Shown here piece after piece: positions 1 through 6,324 of a DNA stretch of 20,055 nucleotides. The position numbers and the translations under genes were made by a program. The first letter of the stretch is position 1, and each line of letters opens with the position of its first letter. The notes beneath the pieces are model-generated. The model saw only the letters and a list, made by a program, of their open reading frames with translations. It did no database searches and was not told the origin of the DNA. This DNA comes from an uncultured Comamonadaceae bacterium (GTDB lineage: Bacteria > Pseudomonadota > Gammaproteobacteria > Burkholderiales > Burkholderiaceae): contig CAMLQP010000024.1 in NCBI GenBank assembly GCA_946482115.1, forward strand, positions 1 to 20,055. The letters run 5' to 3'.

Positions 1-206
1 GCAAGATCCAGCGTTTCCTGTCGCAGCCGTTCCACGTGGCCGAGGTGTTCACCGGCTCGCCCGGCAAGTACGTGCCGCTGGCCGAGACCATCCGCGGCTT
101 CAAGATGATCACCGCCGGCGAGTGCGACCACCTGCCCGAGCAGGCCTTCTACATGGTCGGCACCATCGACGAGGCGTTCGAGAAGGCCAAGAAACTCGCG
201 GCGTAA
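1..206 (+). CDS. atpD: ATP synthase F1 subunit beta, C-terminal end (partial)
   Basis: This is the last 67 codons of the F1-ATPase catalytic beta subunit, cut by the window's left edge; the frame starts at base 3 and ends with TAA at 204-206. The tail contains the typical beta C-terminal helical-domain text: [18 protein letters not shown], then [13 protein letters not shown], then the closing [18 protein letters not shown]. In the enzyme this domain contacts the rotating gamma subunit and carries the DELSEED region, which lies upstream of what is visible. The gene is followed 24 bp later by atpC, as in standard atp operons. Identification is secure; nothing can be said about the rest of the gene. 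Confidence 0.97.
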   Translation, partial: KIQRFLSQPFHVAEVFTGSPGKYVPLAETIRGFKMITAGECDHLPEQAFYMVGTIDEAFEKAKKLAA

Positions 207-230
207 GCCCGGTTTCAAGGAGAACCCACC

Positions 231-647
231 ATGAGCACGATCCAAGTTGACGTGGTGAGCGCCGAAGAGTCCATCTTCAGCGGCAAGGCCAAGTTCGTGG
301 CCCTGCCCGGTGAAGCTGGCGAACTGGGCATTCTGCCCGGTCACGTGCCGCTCATCACGCGCATCCGCCCCGGTGCGGTGCGCATCGAGAAGGAAGACGG
401 CGGCGAGGAGTTCGTGTTCGTCGCCGGCGGCATCCTCGAGGTGCAGCCGCACGGCGTGACCGTCCTGTCCGACACCGCCATCCGTGGCAAGGACCTGGAC
501 GAGGCCAAGGCCAACGACGCCCGCAAGGCGGCCGAGGAAGCGGTCAAGAACGCCCAGAGCGATCTCGACCTGGCCAAGGCGCAGTCCGAGCTGGCCGTCA
601 TGGCCGCCCAGATCGCCGCGCTGCGCAAGTACCGCCAGAAGAAGTGA
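231..647 (+). CDS. atpC: ATP synthase F1 subunit epsilon
   Basis: This encodes the 138-residue epsilon subunit of F1Fo ATP synthase, part of the central stalk and an inhibitor of ATP hydrolysis. The N-terminal beta-sandwich (about residues 1-85) starts [18 protein letters not shown] and carries the family text [19 protein letters not shown]. The C-terminal part (about 87-138) is the two-helix Ala/Lys-rich domain that can extend into the alpha3beta3 ring. Length matches the family. The ATG at 231 is preceded by AAGGAG near 217, well spaced. It is the last gene of the atp operon: a strong intrinsic terminator follows at 669-695. Confidence 0.97.
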   Translation: MSTIQVDVVSAEESIFSGKAKFVALPGEAGELGILPGHVPLITRIRPGAVRIEKEDGGEEFVFVAGGILEVQPHGVTVLSDTAIRGKDLDEAKANDARKAAEEAVKNAQSDLDLAKAQSELAVMAAQIAALRKYRQKK

Positions 648-668
648 GGCCACTGCGCCCCGCTGGTC

Positions 669-695
669 AAGCCGCCTCCGGGCGGCTTTTCTTTT
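669..695 (+). terminator. Intrinsic terminator of the atp operon
   Basis: A perfect 8-bp stem, AAGCCGCC (669-676) with GGCGGCTT (681-688), closes a 4-base loop and is followed by TT-C-TTTT. It lies 22 bp after the atpC stop codon, and the next gene starts at 719, so it should separate the atp operon from what follows. Confidence 0.9.
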
Positions 696-718
696 GTGCT
701 TGAGGGACAATCGAACCC

Positions 719-1156
719 ATGCCCAGACCCAAGCTGCCCCCTGGCTCCGCCGACGACATCGAAGCCGCGTTCTATGACGCGCTGCATGCGGCCGACATCG
801 AGCGTCTGATGGCCTGCTGGGCCGACGATGACGAGATCTACTGCGTCCACCCGGGCGGCCCACGCCTGGTCGGGACCATGGCGATACGGCTGGCTTTCGA
901 GGCCATGTTCGCCAACGGCAGCATCCAGGCCTTCCCGGACAAGGTGCACCGCGTGAGCGGCCCGGGCAGCAGCGTGCACAACGTGATCGAGCGCATTGAG
1001 CTGCTGACCGACGACGGCCCGCGACGGGCCTATGTCATCGCCACCAACGTCTTCGTGAAGACCGCGCAGGGCTGGCGCATGGTGGCCCACCACGCCAGCC
1101 CCGGCACCGCCGCCGAGCCGCCGGAGCTGGCCAGCGGCCCTTCGCTGCTGCATTGA
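719..1156 (+). CDS. SnoaL/NTF2-fold protein (ketosteroid-isomerase-like, function unknown)
   Basis: A 145-residue single-domain protein of the NTF2-like/SnoaL superfamily. The fold signature is visible. An N-terminal helix (DDIEAAFYDALHAADIERLMACWADDDEIYCVHPGG) is the usual opening 'helix then W-x-D-D-D-x-x-x-x-HP'. A later strand pair ends in FVKTAQGWRMVAHHASPG, the typical closing 'W-r-m-v-h-H-a-S'. Such proteins form a cone with a hydrophobic pocket; members range from isomerases to proteins with no known catalysis, so no reaction is assigned. It begins just after the atp terminator and sits 4 bp upstream of the YheT-type gene, so the two are probably co-transcribed. No strong ribosome-binding site precedes the ATG at 719. 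Confidence 0.8.
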   Translation: MPRPKLPPGSADDIEAAFYDALHAADIERLMACWADDDEIYCVHPGGPRLVGTMAIRLAFEAMFANGSIQAFPDKVHRVSGPGSSVHNVIERIELLTDDGPRRAYVIATNVFVKTAQGWRMVAHHASPGTAAEPPELASGPSLLH

Positions 1157-1160
1157 GGCC

Positions 1161-2216
1161 ATGTCCACGCTGAGCCTGCGCCACGCCCCGACGCATGCCG
1201 TCCCGCGGCTGCGCGCGCCCTGGTGGCTGCCCTCGGGCAATCTGCAGACCATCTGGAGCGCCAAGCTGGCGCGTCGCCGCTGGGGGCCACCGCCGCGCTG
1301 GCAGCGGGAGCGCTGGACCACGCCCGATGGCGATTTCATCGACGTCGACCATGCACAGCACGACAGCGAGGCCCATGCGCCGCTGCTGGTGCTGTTCCAC
1401 GGCCTCGAAGGCTCGTCGGACAGTGCTTATGCCGTGGCCTTTGCCGACTGGGCGCGTGAGCACGGTCTGGCCTACGCGGTGCCACATTTCCGGGGCTGCT
1501 CGGGGGAACTCAACCTAGCGCCGCGCGCCTACCACTCGGGCGATTTCGCCGAGATCGACTGGATACTGCGGCGCTTTCGCGCCCAGATGCCACAGCGTCC
1601 GCTGCTGGCGGTGGGCATCTCGCTCGGTGGCAATGCGCTGATGCGCTGGGCCGGGGAGCTGGGCCAGTCCGCCACGCAGGTGGCGAGCGCCGTTGCCTCG
1701 GTCTGTTCGCCGCTGGATCTGGCCGCTGGCGGCCATGCCATCGGGCGCGGCTTCAACCGGCTGGTCTACACGCGCATGTTCCTGGCCACCATGGTGCCCA
1801 AGGCCATGGCCAAGCTGGCGCAGCACCCGGGCCTGTTCGACGTCGAGGCGCTGGGCCGCGCGCGCGACCTCTACGCCTTCGACAACCTGTTCACAGCGCC
1901 ATTGCACGGCTTTCGCGACACCGAGGACTACTGGAGGCGGGCGTCCGCCAAACCGCTGCTCGCGCAGATACGCCTGCCCGCGCTCGCGCTCAACGCGCGC
2001 AACGACCCCTTCATACCGGCCGCGTCGCTGCCCACGCGCGAGCAGGCGGGCTCGCACGTGACGCTGTGGCAGCCCGAGCATGGCGGCCATGTCGGCTTTC
2101 CGGCCTCGGCGCCGCCGCTGGGACTGCCGGGGCATGTGCGCGCCATGCCCGACGCGGTAGGGCAGTGGCTGCTGCAGCACAGTCCCTACCGGGCACCGGG
2201 GCATGGCCATGGATGA
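1161..2216 (+). CDS. YheT-family alpha/beta hydrolase
   Basis: A 351-residue alpha/beta-hydrolase of the YheT (UPF0017) family. The family opening 'P-W-W-L-P-S-G-N-L-Q-T-I' is at residues 19-31. The oxyanion-hole segment FHGLEGSSDS is at 79-88. The nucleophile elbow GISLGG gives Ser154, and the likely acid is Asp282 in NARNDPF. The histidine is His310 in HGGHVGF, the family's hallmark. The catalytic triad is therefore complete. The physiological substrate is not established for most bacterial members; esterase or acyl-thioesterase activity is a family-level expectation only. The start follows the upstream SnoaL stop by 4 bp, and the 3' end overlaps the next gene by 14 bp, which points to translational coupling in a small operon. 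Confidence 0.9.
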   Translation: MSTLSLRHAPTHAVPRLRAPWWLPSGNLQTIWSAKLARRRWGPPPRWQRERWTTPDGDFIDVDHAQHDSEAHAPLLVLFHGLEGSSDSAYAVAFADWAREHGLAYAVPHFRGCSGELNLAPRAYHSGDFAEIDWILRRFRAQMPQRPLLAVGISLGGNALMRWAGELGQSATQVASAVASVCSPLDLAAGGHAIGRGFNRLVYTRMFLATMVPKAMAKLAQHPGLFDVEALGRARDLYAFDNLFTAPLHGFRDTEDYWRRASAKPLLAQIRLPALALNARNDPFIPAASLPTREQAGSHVTLWQPEHGGHVGFPASAPPLGLPGHVRAMPDAVGQWLLQHSPYRAPGHGHG

Positions 2217-2760
2217 CATCGTCAAGGCCGCACTGGCCAAGTGGCCGAACGTGCCGCATTGCTACGGCTGGCTGGGGCTGGATGCAAGGGGCCAGTGGTT
2301 CATGCGCGACGACCGCGCGCAGGCCGCAGGCCCGTTCGCCGGCGCGGGCGCCTCGCCGGCCAGCAAGGGGTCGTGGCTGCGGCACGAGAAGCTGATCGAG
2401 TTCATCGGCCGCAACTATGAGTCGGACGAGGCCGGCCAGTGGTTCTTCCAGAACGGGCCCCAGCGTGTGTATGTGGAGCTGGAGGCCACGCCCTGGATAT
2501 GGCGGCTGGACGCCGACTCAGGCGTGCACTCCCACACCGGCCGGGCGGCCCGCGTGCACGCCTGCCTGCTCGACGATGAAGGCCGGGTCTATCTCGACAC
2601 CGATATCGGACTGGGCCTTATCCACAGCCAGGACGTGCTGCAGGCCGCCGACGCCATCGAGCAGGGCGTCTGGACGCCGATCGCGGTGAAAGCCGGGGAA
2701 CTGCCCGCGCGCGCGGGGTTCGTGCCGAGCCCGGCAGCCTGTGTTTTGCAGCGCCCATGA
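2203..2760 (+). CDS. Conserved protein of unknown function (betaproteobacterial DUF family)
   Basis: A 185-residue soluble protein without signal peptide or membrane segment. I recognise the overall look as a conserved betaproteobacterial family of unknown function, but not its Pfam number with certainty. Its opening is 'M-D-D-I-V-K-A-A-L-A-K-W-P-N-V-P-H-C-Y-G-W-L'. The mid-section runs from RNYESDEAGQWFFQNGPQRV to TPWIWRL and is rich in aromatic residues. Two starts are possible: ATG at 2203 and ATG at 2209 (giving MDDIVK, which resembles how such proteins usually begin). Both lie inside the end of the YheT-type gene, so translation is probably coupled. Its stop codon overlaps the base of the terminator of the convergent cytochrome gene. 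Function unknown. Confidence 0.75.
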   Translation: MAMDDIVKAALAKWPNVPHCYGWLGLDARGQWFMRDDRAQAAGPFAGAGASPASKGSWLRHEKLIEFIGRNYESDEAGQWFFQNGPQRVYVELEATPWIWRLDADSGVHSHTGRAARVHACLLDDEGRVYLDTDIGLGLIHSQDVLQAADAIEQGVWTPIAVKAGELPARAGFVPSPAACVLQRP

Positions 2761-2784
2761 AAAACGCCGGCAGCGAGCCGGCGT
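2757..2784 (-). terminator. Intrinsic terminator for the cytochrome c gene (minus strand)
   Basis: A perfect 8-bp stem, ACGCCGGC (2764-2771) with GCCGGCGT (2777-2784), closes a 5-base loop. On the minus strand the stem is followed by a run of five T (complement of 2760-2764). The plus-strand side lacks a T run, so it should mainly stop the minus-strand cytochrome transcript. The T run overlaps the stop codon of the convergent plus-strand gene. Confidence 0.85.
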
Positions 2785-2807
2785 CCTCGTGAGCGTGGCG
2801 CAGTGGC

Positions 2808-3656
2808 TTACTTGACGCTGGCCAGCATGAATTGCACGGCGGCCTTGATGTCGGCATCGCTCGCGGCGGCGGCGCCACCTTTTGGGGGCATCGCGCCCTT
2901 GCCCTTGATCACGCTGGCGGTCAGGGCCTCGGCGCCTTGACCCACACGGGCGGACCAACCGGCCTTGTCGCCGAACTTGGGCGCGCCCGCGACGCCGGCT
3001 GCGTGGCACACCGCGCAGGCCTGCTTGTACAGGCCCTCGCCATTGCCGGCGGCGGGGGCGGCCGCCACCGGAACAGCAGCGGCCGGGGCAGCAGCCACCG
3101 GGGTTGCGGGGGCGGCTGCCGGAGCCGCCGCAGGGGCGGCTTCGGTCGTGGCGGCCGGCGCAGCGGCCGGCTGCGGCATCGCGAACTTGCCGCCGGCGGC
3201 GTTGGCCATGTGCACCACGGCGCGGCCGATCTCGACGTCGCTGAAATCGCCGCCACCCTGCGCGCCCATGGCGCCCTTGCCCTTGAGGGCCGAGGTCAGC
3301 AGGGCCTGATAGCCGGTCGCGTTGCGGGCCGCCCAGGCGCCGTTGTCGCCAAATTTTGGGGCACCGGCCAGGCCGGCGCCATGGCAGGCCGCACATTGGG
3401 CGGTGTACACCTCTTCGCCGCTCTTCAGCGGGCGGTTGGCATCACGCAGCTCCACCGTGCCCACGGGCAGGATGCGCGCGGCGGTGGCGCGCTCCATGTC
3501 GACGGCGCCAGCGGCGGGCTTGTCCGCCGAGGTCACGAAGTACACCAGGCCGATGATGATGAAAACGGGCAGCACGAAGGCAAAGAACGAAACCCACAGC
3601 AGCTGCTTGGGCGTCTTGATCGGGCCGGTGTGAGAGTCGTGGGCGTTGTCGCTCAT
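2808..3656 (-). CDS. Membrane-anchored diheme cytochrome c (c5-type tandem domains)
   Basis: A 282-residue c-type cytochrome that carries electrons on the periplasmic side of the membrane. Residues about 20-41 form one hydrophobic segment that acts as an uncleaved anchor. Two heme-attachment motifs are present, CAACH (88-92) and CAVCH (214-218), each followed by GAPKFGD and by a Met axial-ligand candidate in KGKGAM (Met130 and Met256). The domains are clear internal duplicates joined by an Ala/Pro-rich linker (about 161-204). The arrangement is known from betaproteobacterial c5-type cytochromes thought to feed terminal oxidases; the exact partner is not shown here. The gene is monocistronic, with a terminator at 2757-2784 and a TATAAT-like box upstream on the minus strand. 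Confidence 0.9.
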   Translation of the reverse strand: MSDNAHDSHTGPIKTPKQLLWVSFFAFVLPVFIIIGLVYFVTSADKPAAGAVDMERATAARILPVGTVELRDANRPLKSGEEVYTAQCAACHGAGLAGAPKFGDNGAWAARNATGYQALLTSALKGKGAMGAQGGGDFSDVEIGRAVVHMANAAGGKFAMPQPAAAPAATTEAAPAAAPAAAPATPVAAAPAAAVPVAAAPAAGNGEGLYKQACAVCHAAGVAGAPKFGDKAGWSARVGQGAEALTASVIKGKGAMPPKGGAAAASDADIKAAVQFMLASVK

Positions 3657-3724
3657 GGCTGTTTCGTCGCGTGGGCGGATAAATAGGCGTGGTCGGCCCG
3701 TAGCCGGGGCACGGGCAGCCTGGG

Positions 3725-3730
3725 ATTATA
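3725..3730 (-). promoter_or_regulatory. Candidate -10 box for the cytochrome c gene
   Basis: On the minus strand bases 3730-3725 read TATAAT, a perfect sigma-70 -10 hexamer. It lies about 70 bp upstream of the cytochrome start at 3656. No good -35 hexamer is seen at 16-18 bp spacing, so this is a candidate only. Confidence 0.4.
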
Positions 3731-3800
3731 GCCAGCCCCCTCCTGTGCGCCGGTTCGGGTCGTGGGCTGTGAGACAATACCTGCGCAAATCTGCATGCAG

Positions 3801-3845
3801 GTGGCAGTAGCTCAGTGAATAGGGCATCGGCCGCCGAAGCCGTCG
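3801..3845 (+). pseudogene. Decayed tRNA-Arg (CCG) copy lacking its 3' half
   Basis: This segment reproduces the 5' half of the intact tRNA-Arg gene that starts 43 bp downstream. It includes the D-arm (TAGCTCAGTGAATA) and an anticodon stem-loop CGGC-CGCCGAA-GCCG with anticodon CCG. About 35 of 45 positions match the intact gene. Beyond 3845 no variable loop, T-arm (no GTTCGA) or 3' acceptor strand follows, and no sequence complementary to its 5' acceptor GTGGCAG is seen. It is therefore a truncated tRNA remnant, not a working gene. Confidence 0.75.
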
Positions 3846-3887
3846 TCAGGCGCGCATGTACAGAGTATGGGTTTGTTTGCTAGGTTG

Positions 3888-3963
3888 GCGGCTGTAGCTC
3901 AGTGGATAGAGTATTGGCCTCCGAAGCCAAGGGCCGCTGGTTCGATTCCAGCCAGCCGCGCCA
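3888..3963 (+). tRNA. tRNA-Arg, anticodon CCG
   Basis: A complete 76-base tRNA with encoded CCA. The acceptor stem pairs GCGGCTG (3888-3894) with CAGCCGC (3953-3959), followed by discriminator G and CCA (3961-3963). The D-stem is GCTC/GAGT, the anticodon stem TTGGC/GCCAA encloses the loop CTCCGAA (anticodon CCG, reading CGG), and the T-arm is GCTGG-TTCGATT-CCAGC. tRNA-Arg genes are common integration sites for genomic islands, and the downstream DNA changes character abruptly. Confidence 0.95.
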
Positions 3964-4309
3964 CTCCTAGAAAAACGACCGAATCGTGACCCGATTCTGG
4001 GCACAAAACGACAGCAGCCTTATCGTCGTTTTTGTGCCTTCAATCGGCGCCAACAAAAAGCAGGCTTGTGGTCGCGCTTGATGTCGTAAAACGGACTTGT
4101 GCCCTGTGTGTGCCACGCTTGTGCCCAGCCCTTGTTGATTCATTTCCAAAACTGGGCCAATTTGCGGCAACTCGTCGGTGTTCAAGCGGCAGCCCGCCTG
4201 AGTGATGTGGCCCCCAAGTGCTGGCTATTGACGCTTGGGCTTCGGCAAGCCGCAGGTGGCGGGCCAGGGCCTGGGGCGACCTTTGGCTGCTTCTAGCACA
4301 GATCAAATA
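3964..4309. other. Gene-free, lower-GC stretch next to tRNA-Arg
   Basis: No convincing gene is present between the tRNA and the operator region of the next operon. Base composition falls towards 50% GC, against clearly higher values in all flanking genes. It contains two stem-loops (see separate entry) at its left end. Two minus-strand open frames of 72 and 88 codons (3967-4185 and 4040-4306) overlap each other in different frames, have no recognisable domain or ribosome-binding site, and are not called. The stretch may be a remnant of an integration event at the tRNA; that is inference. Confidence 0.5.
3971..4038. repeat. Nested inverted repeats just downstream of tRNA-Arg
   Basis: Three elements are visible. 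GAATCG (3981-3986) pairs perfectly with CGATTC (3992-3997). GGCACAAAACGAC (4000-4012) pairs with GTCGTTTTTGTGCC (4025-4038), with one bulged T. AAAAACGAC (3971-3979) can compete for the same GTCGTTTTT arm. The second hairpin could act as a weak terminator for the tRNA transcript because T-rich sequence forms its 3' arm. It could equally be a remnant of a recombination site. Confidence 0.55.
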
Positions 4310-4328
4310 GTCTTCATATAGTATTTTC
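4310..4328 (+). promoter_or_regulatory. 19-bp operator-like motif, copy 1 (first catabolic operon)
   Basis: GTCTTCATATAGTATTTTC. It matches copy 4 (8376-8394) at 16 of the first 18 positions and lies exactly 54 bp upstream of copy 2. It is located 72-90 bp before the start codon of the Bug-type binding protein gene. Confidence 0.65.
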
Positions 4329-4363
4329 CTGGTCGGTCGTAAGAGTCTTGAGCGGTACTATTG

Positions 4364-4382
4364 GTCTGCATGTTGTAGTTTA
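4364..4382 (+). promoter_or_regulatory. 19-bp operator-like motif, copy 2 (first catabolic operon)
   Basis: GTCTGCATGTTGTAGTTTA. It is the proximal copy before the first operon and ends 18 bp upstream of the ATG at 4401. It matches the GTCT....TAGTTT core of the other copies. Confidence 0.6.
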
Positions 4383-4400
4383 TTAACGATGGAGACAGAG

Positions 4401-5390
4401 ATGACCCAATCGATCAGCAGACGCACTTTCGTGTCCGGGGCCGGCGCCCTGCTGTTGCCCCTGTCGGCCGGCACCGTCTACGGCCAGGCATTCCCATCCA
4501 AGCCAATCACCTTGCTGGTGGCTTTTGCAGCCGGCGGGCCGGCGGACACCGTTTCCCGCATCGTGGCCCAGGAGGTCGCCTCGACGCTGGGGCAGCCTGT
4601 CGTCGTGGAGAACCGGCCCGGTGCGGGCGGCAAGATCGCCATGCAGGCGCTGCTGCGGGCCCCCCGGGACGGGCACACTTTCGCCTACATATCGCCGTCG
4701 ATCATGTCAATCGCACCCCTGGTGGACAAGGACCTCGGGTACGACACCCAGAAAGACATCTTGCCGCTGACCACCAGCATGCGCAGCTCCAACCTTGTGG
4801 TGGTCCACCCGTCCATTCCCGCGCGCAACCTCGCCGAGCTGGTGACCTTCGCCAAGGCGAACCCCGGCAAGCTCAACTACGGCAGCATTGGCAACGGCAG
4901 CTGGTACCACATCGCGATGGAAAAGCTGCTGGTCGGGCTCGGCATAGAGGCGACCCACGTGCCGTACAAGGGTGAGGCCAATGCCCTGACCGATCTCGTC
5001 GCCGGCAATATCCAGCTGATGATCATGTCGGCTGCGGGCAAGCCGTTCCTGGACGACGGCAAGCTGGTCGGCCTGGCCGCCACGGGCGCCCGTCCGGCGC
5101 TGCACCACCCCGGTTCGCCGCCTGTGCGCGACAGCGGTATCGCGGCGCTGCGCGACTACGACGAAACCCCCTGGATCGGCTTCGGCATGGCGGCGGGGGT
5201 GCCCCAGGAGGCGGCCAGCAAACTGCATGGCGCCCTAGTGGCGGCGCTGCAGGCGCCAGGCGTGCGCAGCCGCCTGAGTGTGATGGGTGAGATCCAGACC
5301 AGCTCGCCCCAGGAACTCCAGGCCATCGTGGCCCGTGAGCTGCAGACGAACAAGCGGCTGATCGATTCTGGCCGCGTCAAGCTCACCTGA
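4401..5390 (+). CDS. Bug-family (TctC-like) periplasmic substrate-binding protein
   Basis: A 329-residue extracytoplasmic solute-binding protein of the Bug/TctC family, which is greatly expanded in Burkholderiales. A twin-arginine-type signal opens the protein (SRRTFVSGAGALLLPL, about residues 5-20), with cleavage probably near GQA-FPSKP. Family landmarks follow: PITLLVAFAAGGPADTVSR, VVENRPGAGGKIA, LNYGSIGNGS and THVPYKG. The ATG at 4401 is preferred over 4389 because GGAGA at 4391-4395 is then correctly spaced. No TctA/TctB membrane partners are encoded nearby, so it either serves a permease elsewhere or acts as a sensor-type binding protein. It is the first gene of an operon with the SDR (16 bp gap) and the DUF1295 protein. 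Ligand unknown; Bug proteins usually bind small carboxylates. Confidence 0.9.
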   Translation: MTQSISRRTFVSGAGALLLPLSAGTVYGQAFPSKPITLLVAFAAGGPADTVSRIVAQEVASTLGQPVVVENRPGAGGKIAMQALLRAPRDGHTFAYISPSIMSIAPLVDKDLGYDTQKDILPLTTSMRSSNLVVVHPSIPARNLAELVTFAKANPGKLNYGSIGNGSWYHIAMEKLLVGLGIEATHVPYKGEANALTDLVAGNIQLMIMSAAGKPFLDDGKLVGLAATGARPALHHPGSPPVRDSGIAALRDYDETPWIGFGMAAGVPQEAASKLHGALVAALQAPGVRSRLSVMGEIQTSSPQELQAIVARELQTNKRLIDSGRVKLT

Positions 5391-5406
5391 GCTACGGGAG
5401 CCGGCA

Positions 5407-6324
5407 TTGGAATCCGTGAATGGTCTGAAAGGGCGGGTGGCGATCGTCACCGGCGCGGGCAAAGGCATTGGGCGCGCCTGCGCGCTGGAGCTGGCTGCGC
5501 AAGGCGCGCACGTCATCGTGAACAACCGTCGCCACGCGGGCGAGGCCGACGCGGACACGTCGGCACAGCGCACGGTGGATGCGATCGTGGCGGCGGGTGG
5601 CTCGGCGCTGGCGAATTTCGAAGCGGTCGACGCCGCCGGCGCCGGCGCTCGCATGACCGCGCAGGCCATCGCAGCCTTCGGGCGACTGGACATCGTCGTT
5701 GCCAACGCGGCACTGCCACAGGCGGCCACGTTCCACAAACAGTCGCTGGATGAGTTCCTGGGGGTCTTCAACGTTGGCTTCCTGGGCTGCCTCCAGCTGT
5801 TGCACGCGGCCTGGCCGCACATGCGTGAGCAGCGGCACGGACGCGTGGTCGTCATGACTTCCAGCGCCGGCCGCTATGGCAACCACGGGCTCGGCGCCTA
5901 TGCGGCCTCCAAGGCGGCCATCGAGATGCTGATGCGGTCGCTGGCCGCCGAGGGCGAGAAGCAGGGCATCCAGGCCAACGCGGTCTCGCCTTATGCCTAT
6001 ACGCAGATGACGGAGTCCTATCTGAGCCGAGAAGTCGGCGAGAGCCTGACGCCGGCTGCCATCGCGCCGCTGGTCGCTTGGCTGTCGAGTGACGCCTGTA
6101 CCGCCAACGGCGAGGTCCTGGTGGCGGGCGGTGGCAGGTTCCGCCGCGCCTTTGCGGTGGAGACGGACAGCCTGGCCGGCGATGATTTCATTGCCCTGCT
6201 GGAGCAGCTGCGGGCCGCGCCCGGTCGGCCGCACCCCAGCTCCAACCACGCTTTCGCCACCCTGGTGGAGGAGTTGCGCCAGGGTGGCCAGATCGCCGGC
6301 AGCCCGGCGGGGGAGGGCGCATGA
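5407..6324 (+). CDS. Short-chain dehydrogenase/reductase (SDR), acyl-CoA or alcohol dehydrogenase type
   Basis: A 305-residue classical SDR. The cofactor motif TGAGKGIG is at 15-22, and NNRR (39-42) suggests NADP(H) or relaxed cofactor use. The catalytic residues are Ser152/153 in TSSAG and Y165-AAS-K169. The section LVAWLSSDACTANGEVLVAGGGRFRRAFAVE resembles the SDR domain of peroxisomal multifunctional 17beta-HSD4-type enzymes, which oxidise 3-hydroxyacyl-CoAs. About 45 extra C-terminal residues follow. The TTG start at 5407 is chosen because GGGAG (5396-5400) lies 6 bp upstream; a GTG at 5416 is the alternative. It is the second gene of the operon, and its stop overlaps the DUF1295 start (ATGA). 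A role in beta-oxidation-like or ketone/alcohol interconversion is inferred. Confidence 0.88.
   Translation: MESVNGLKGRVAIVTGAGKGIGRACALELAAQGAHVIVNNRRHAGEADADTSAQRTVDAIVAAGGSALANFEAVDAAGAGARMTAQAIAAFGRLDIVVANAALPQAATFHKQSLDEFLGVFNVGFLGCLQLLHAAWPHMREQRHGRVVVMTSSAGRYGNHGLGAYAASKAAIEMLMRSLAAEGEKQGIQANAVSPYAYTQMTESYLSREVGESLTPAAIAPLVAWLSSDACTANGEVLVAGGGRFRRAFAVETDSLAGDDFIALLEQLRAAPGRPHPSSNHAFATLVEELRQGGQIAGSPAGEGA

Noticed and set aside
3967..4306. Two overlapping minus-strand frames (72 and 88 codons) considered as integrase or phage remnants
   Set aside because: No recognisable integrase motif, no ribosome-binding site, and the two frames overlap each other.
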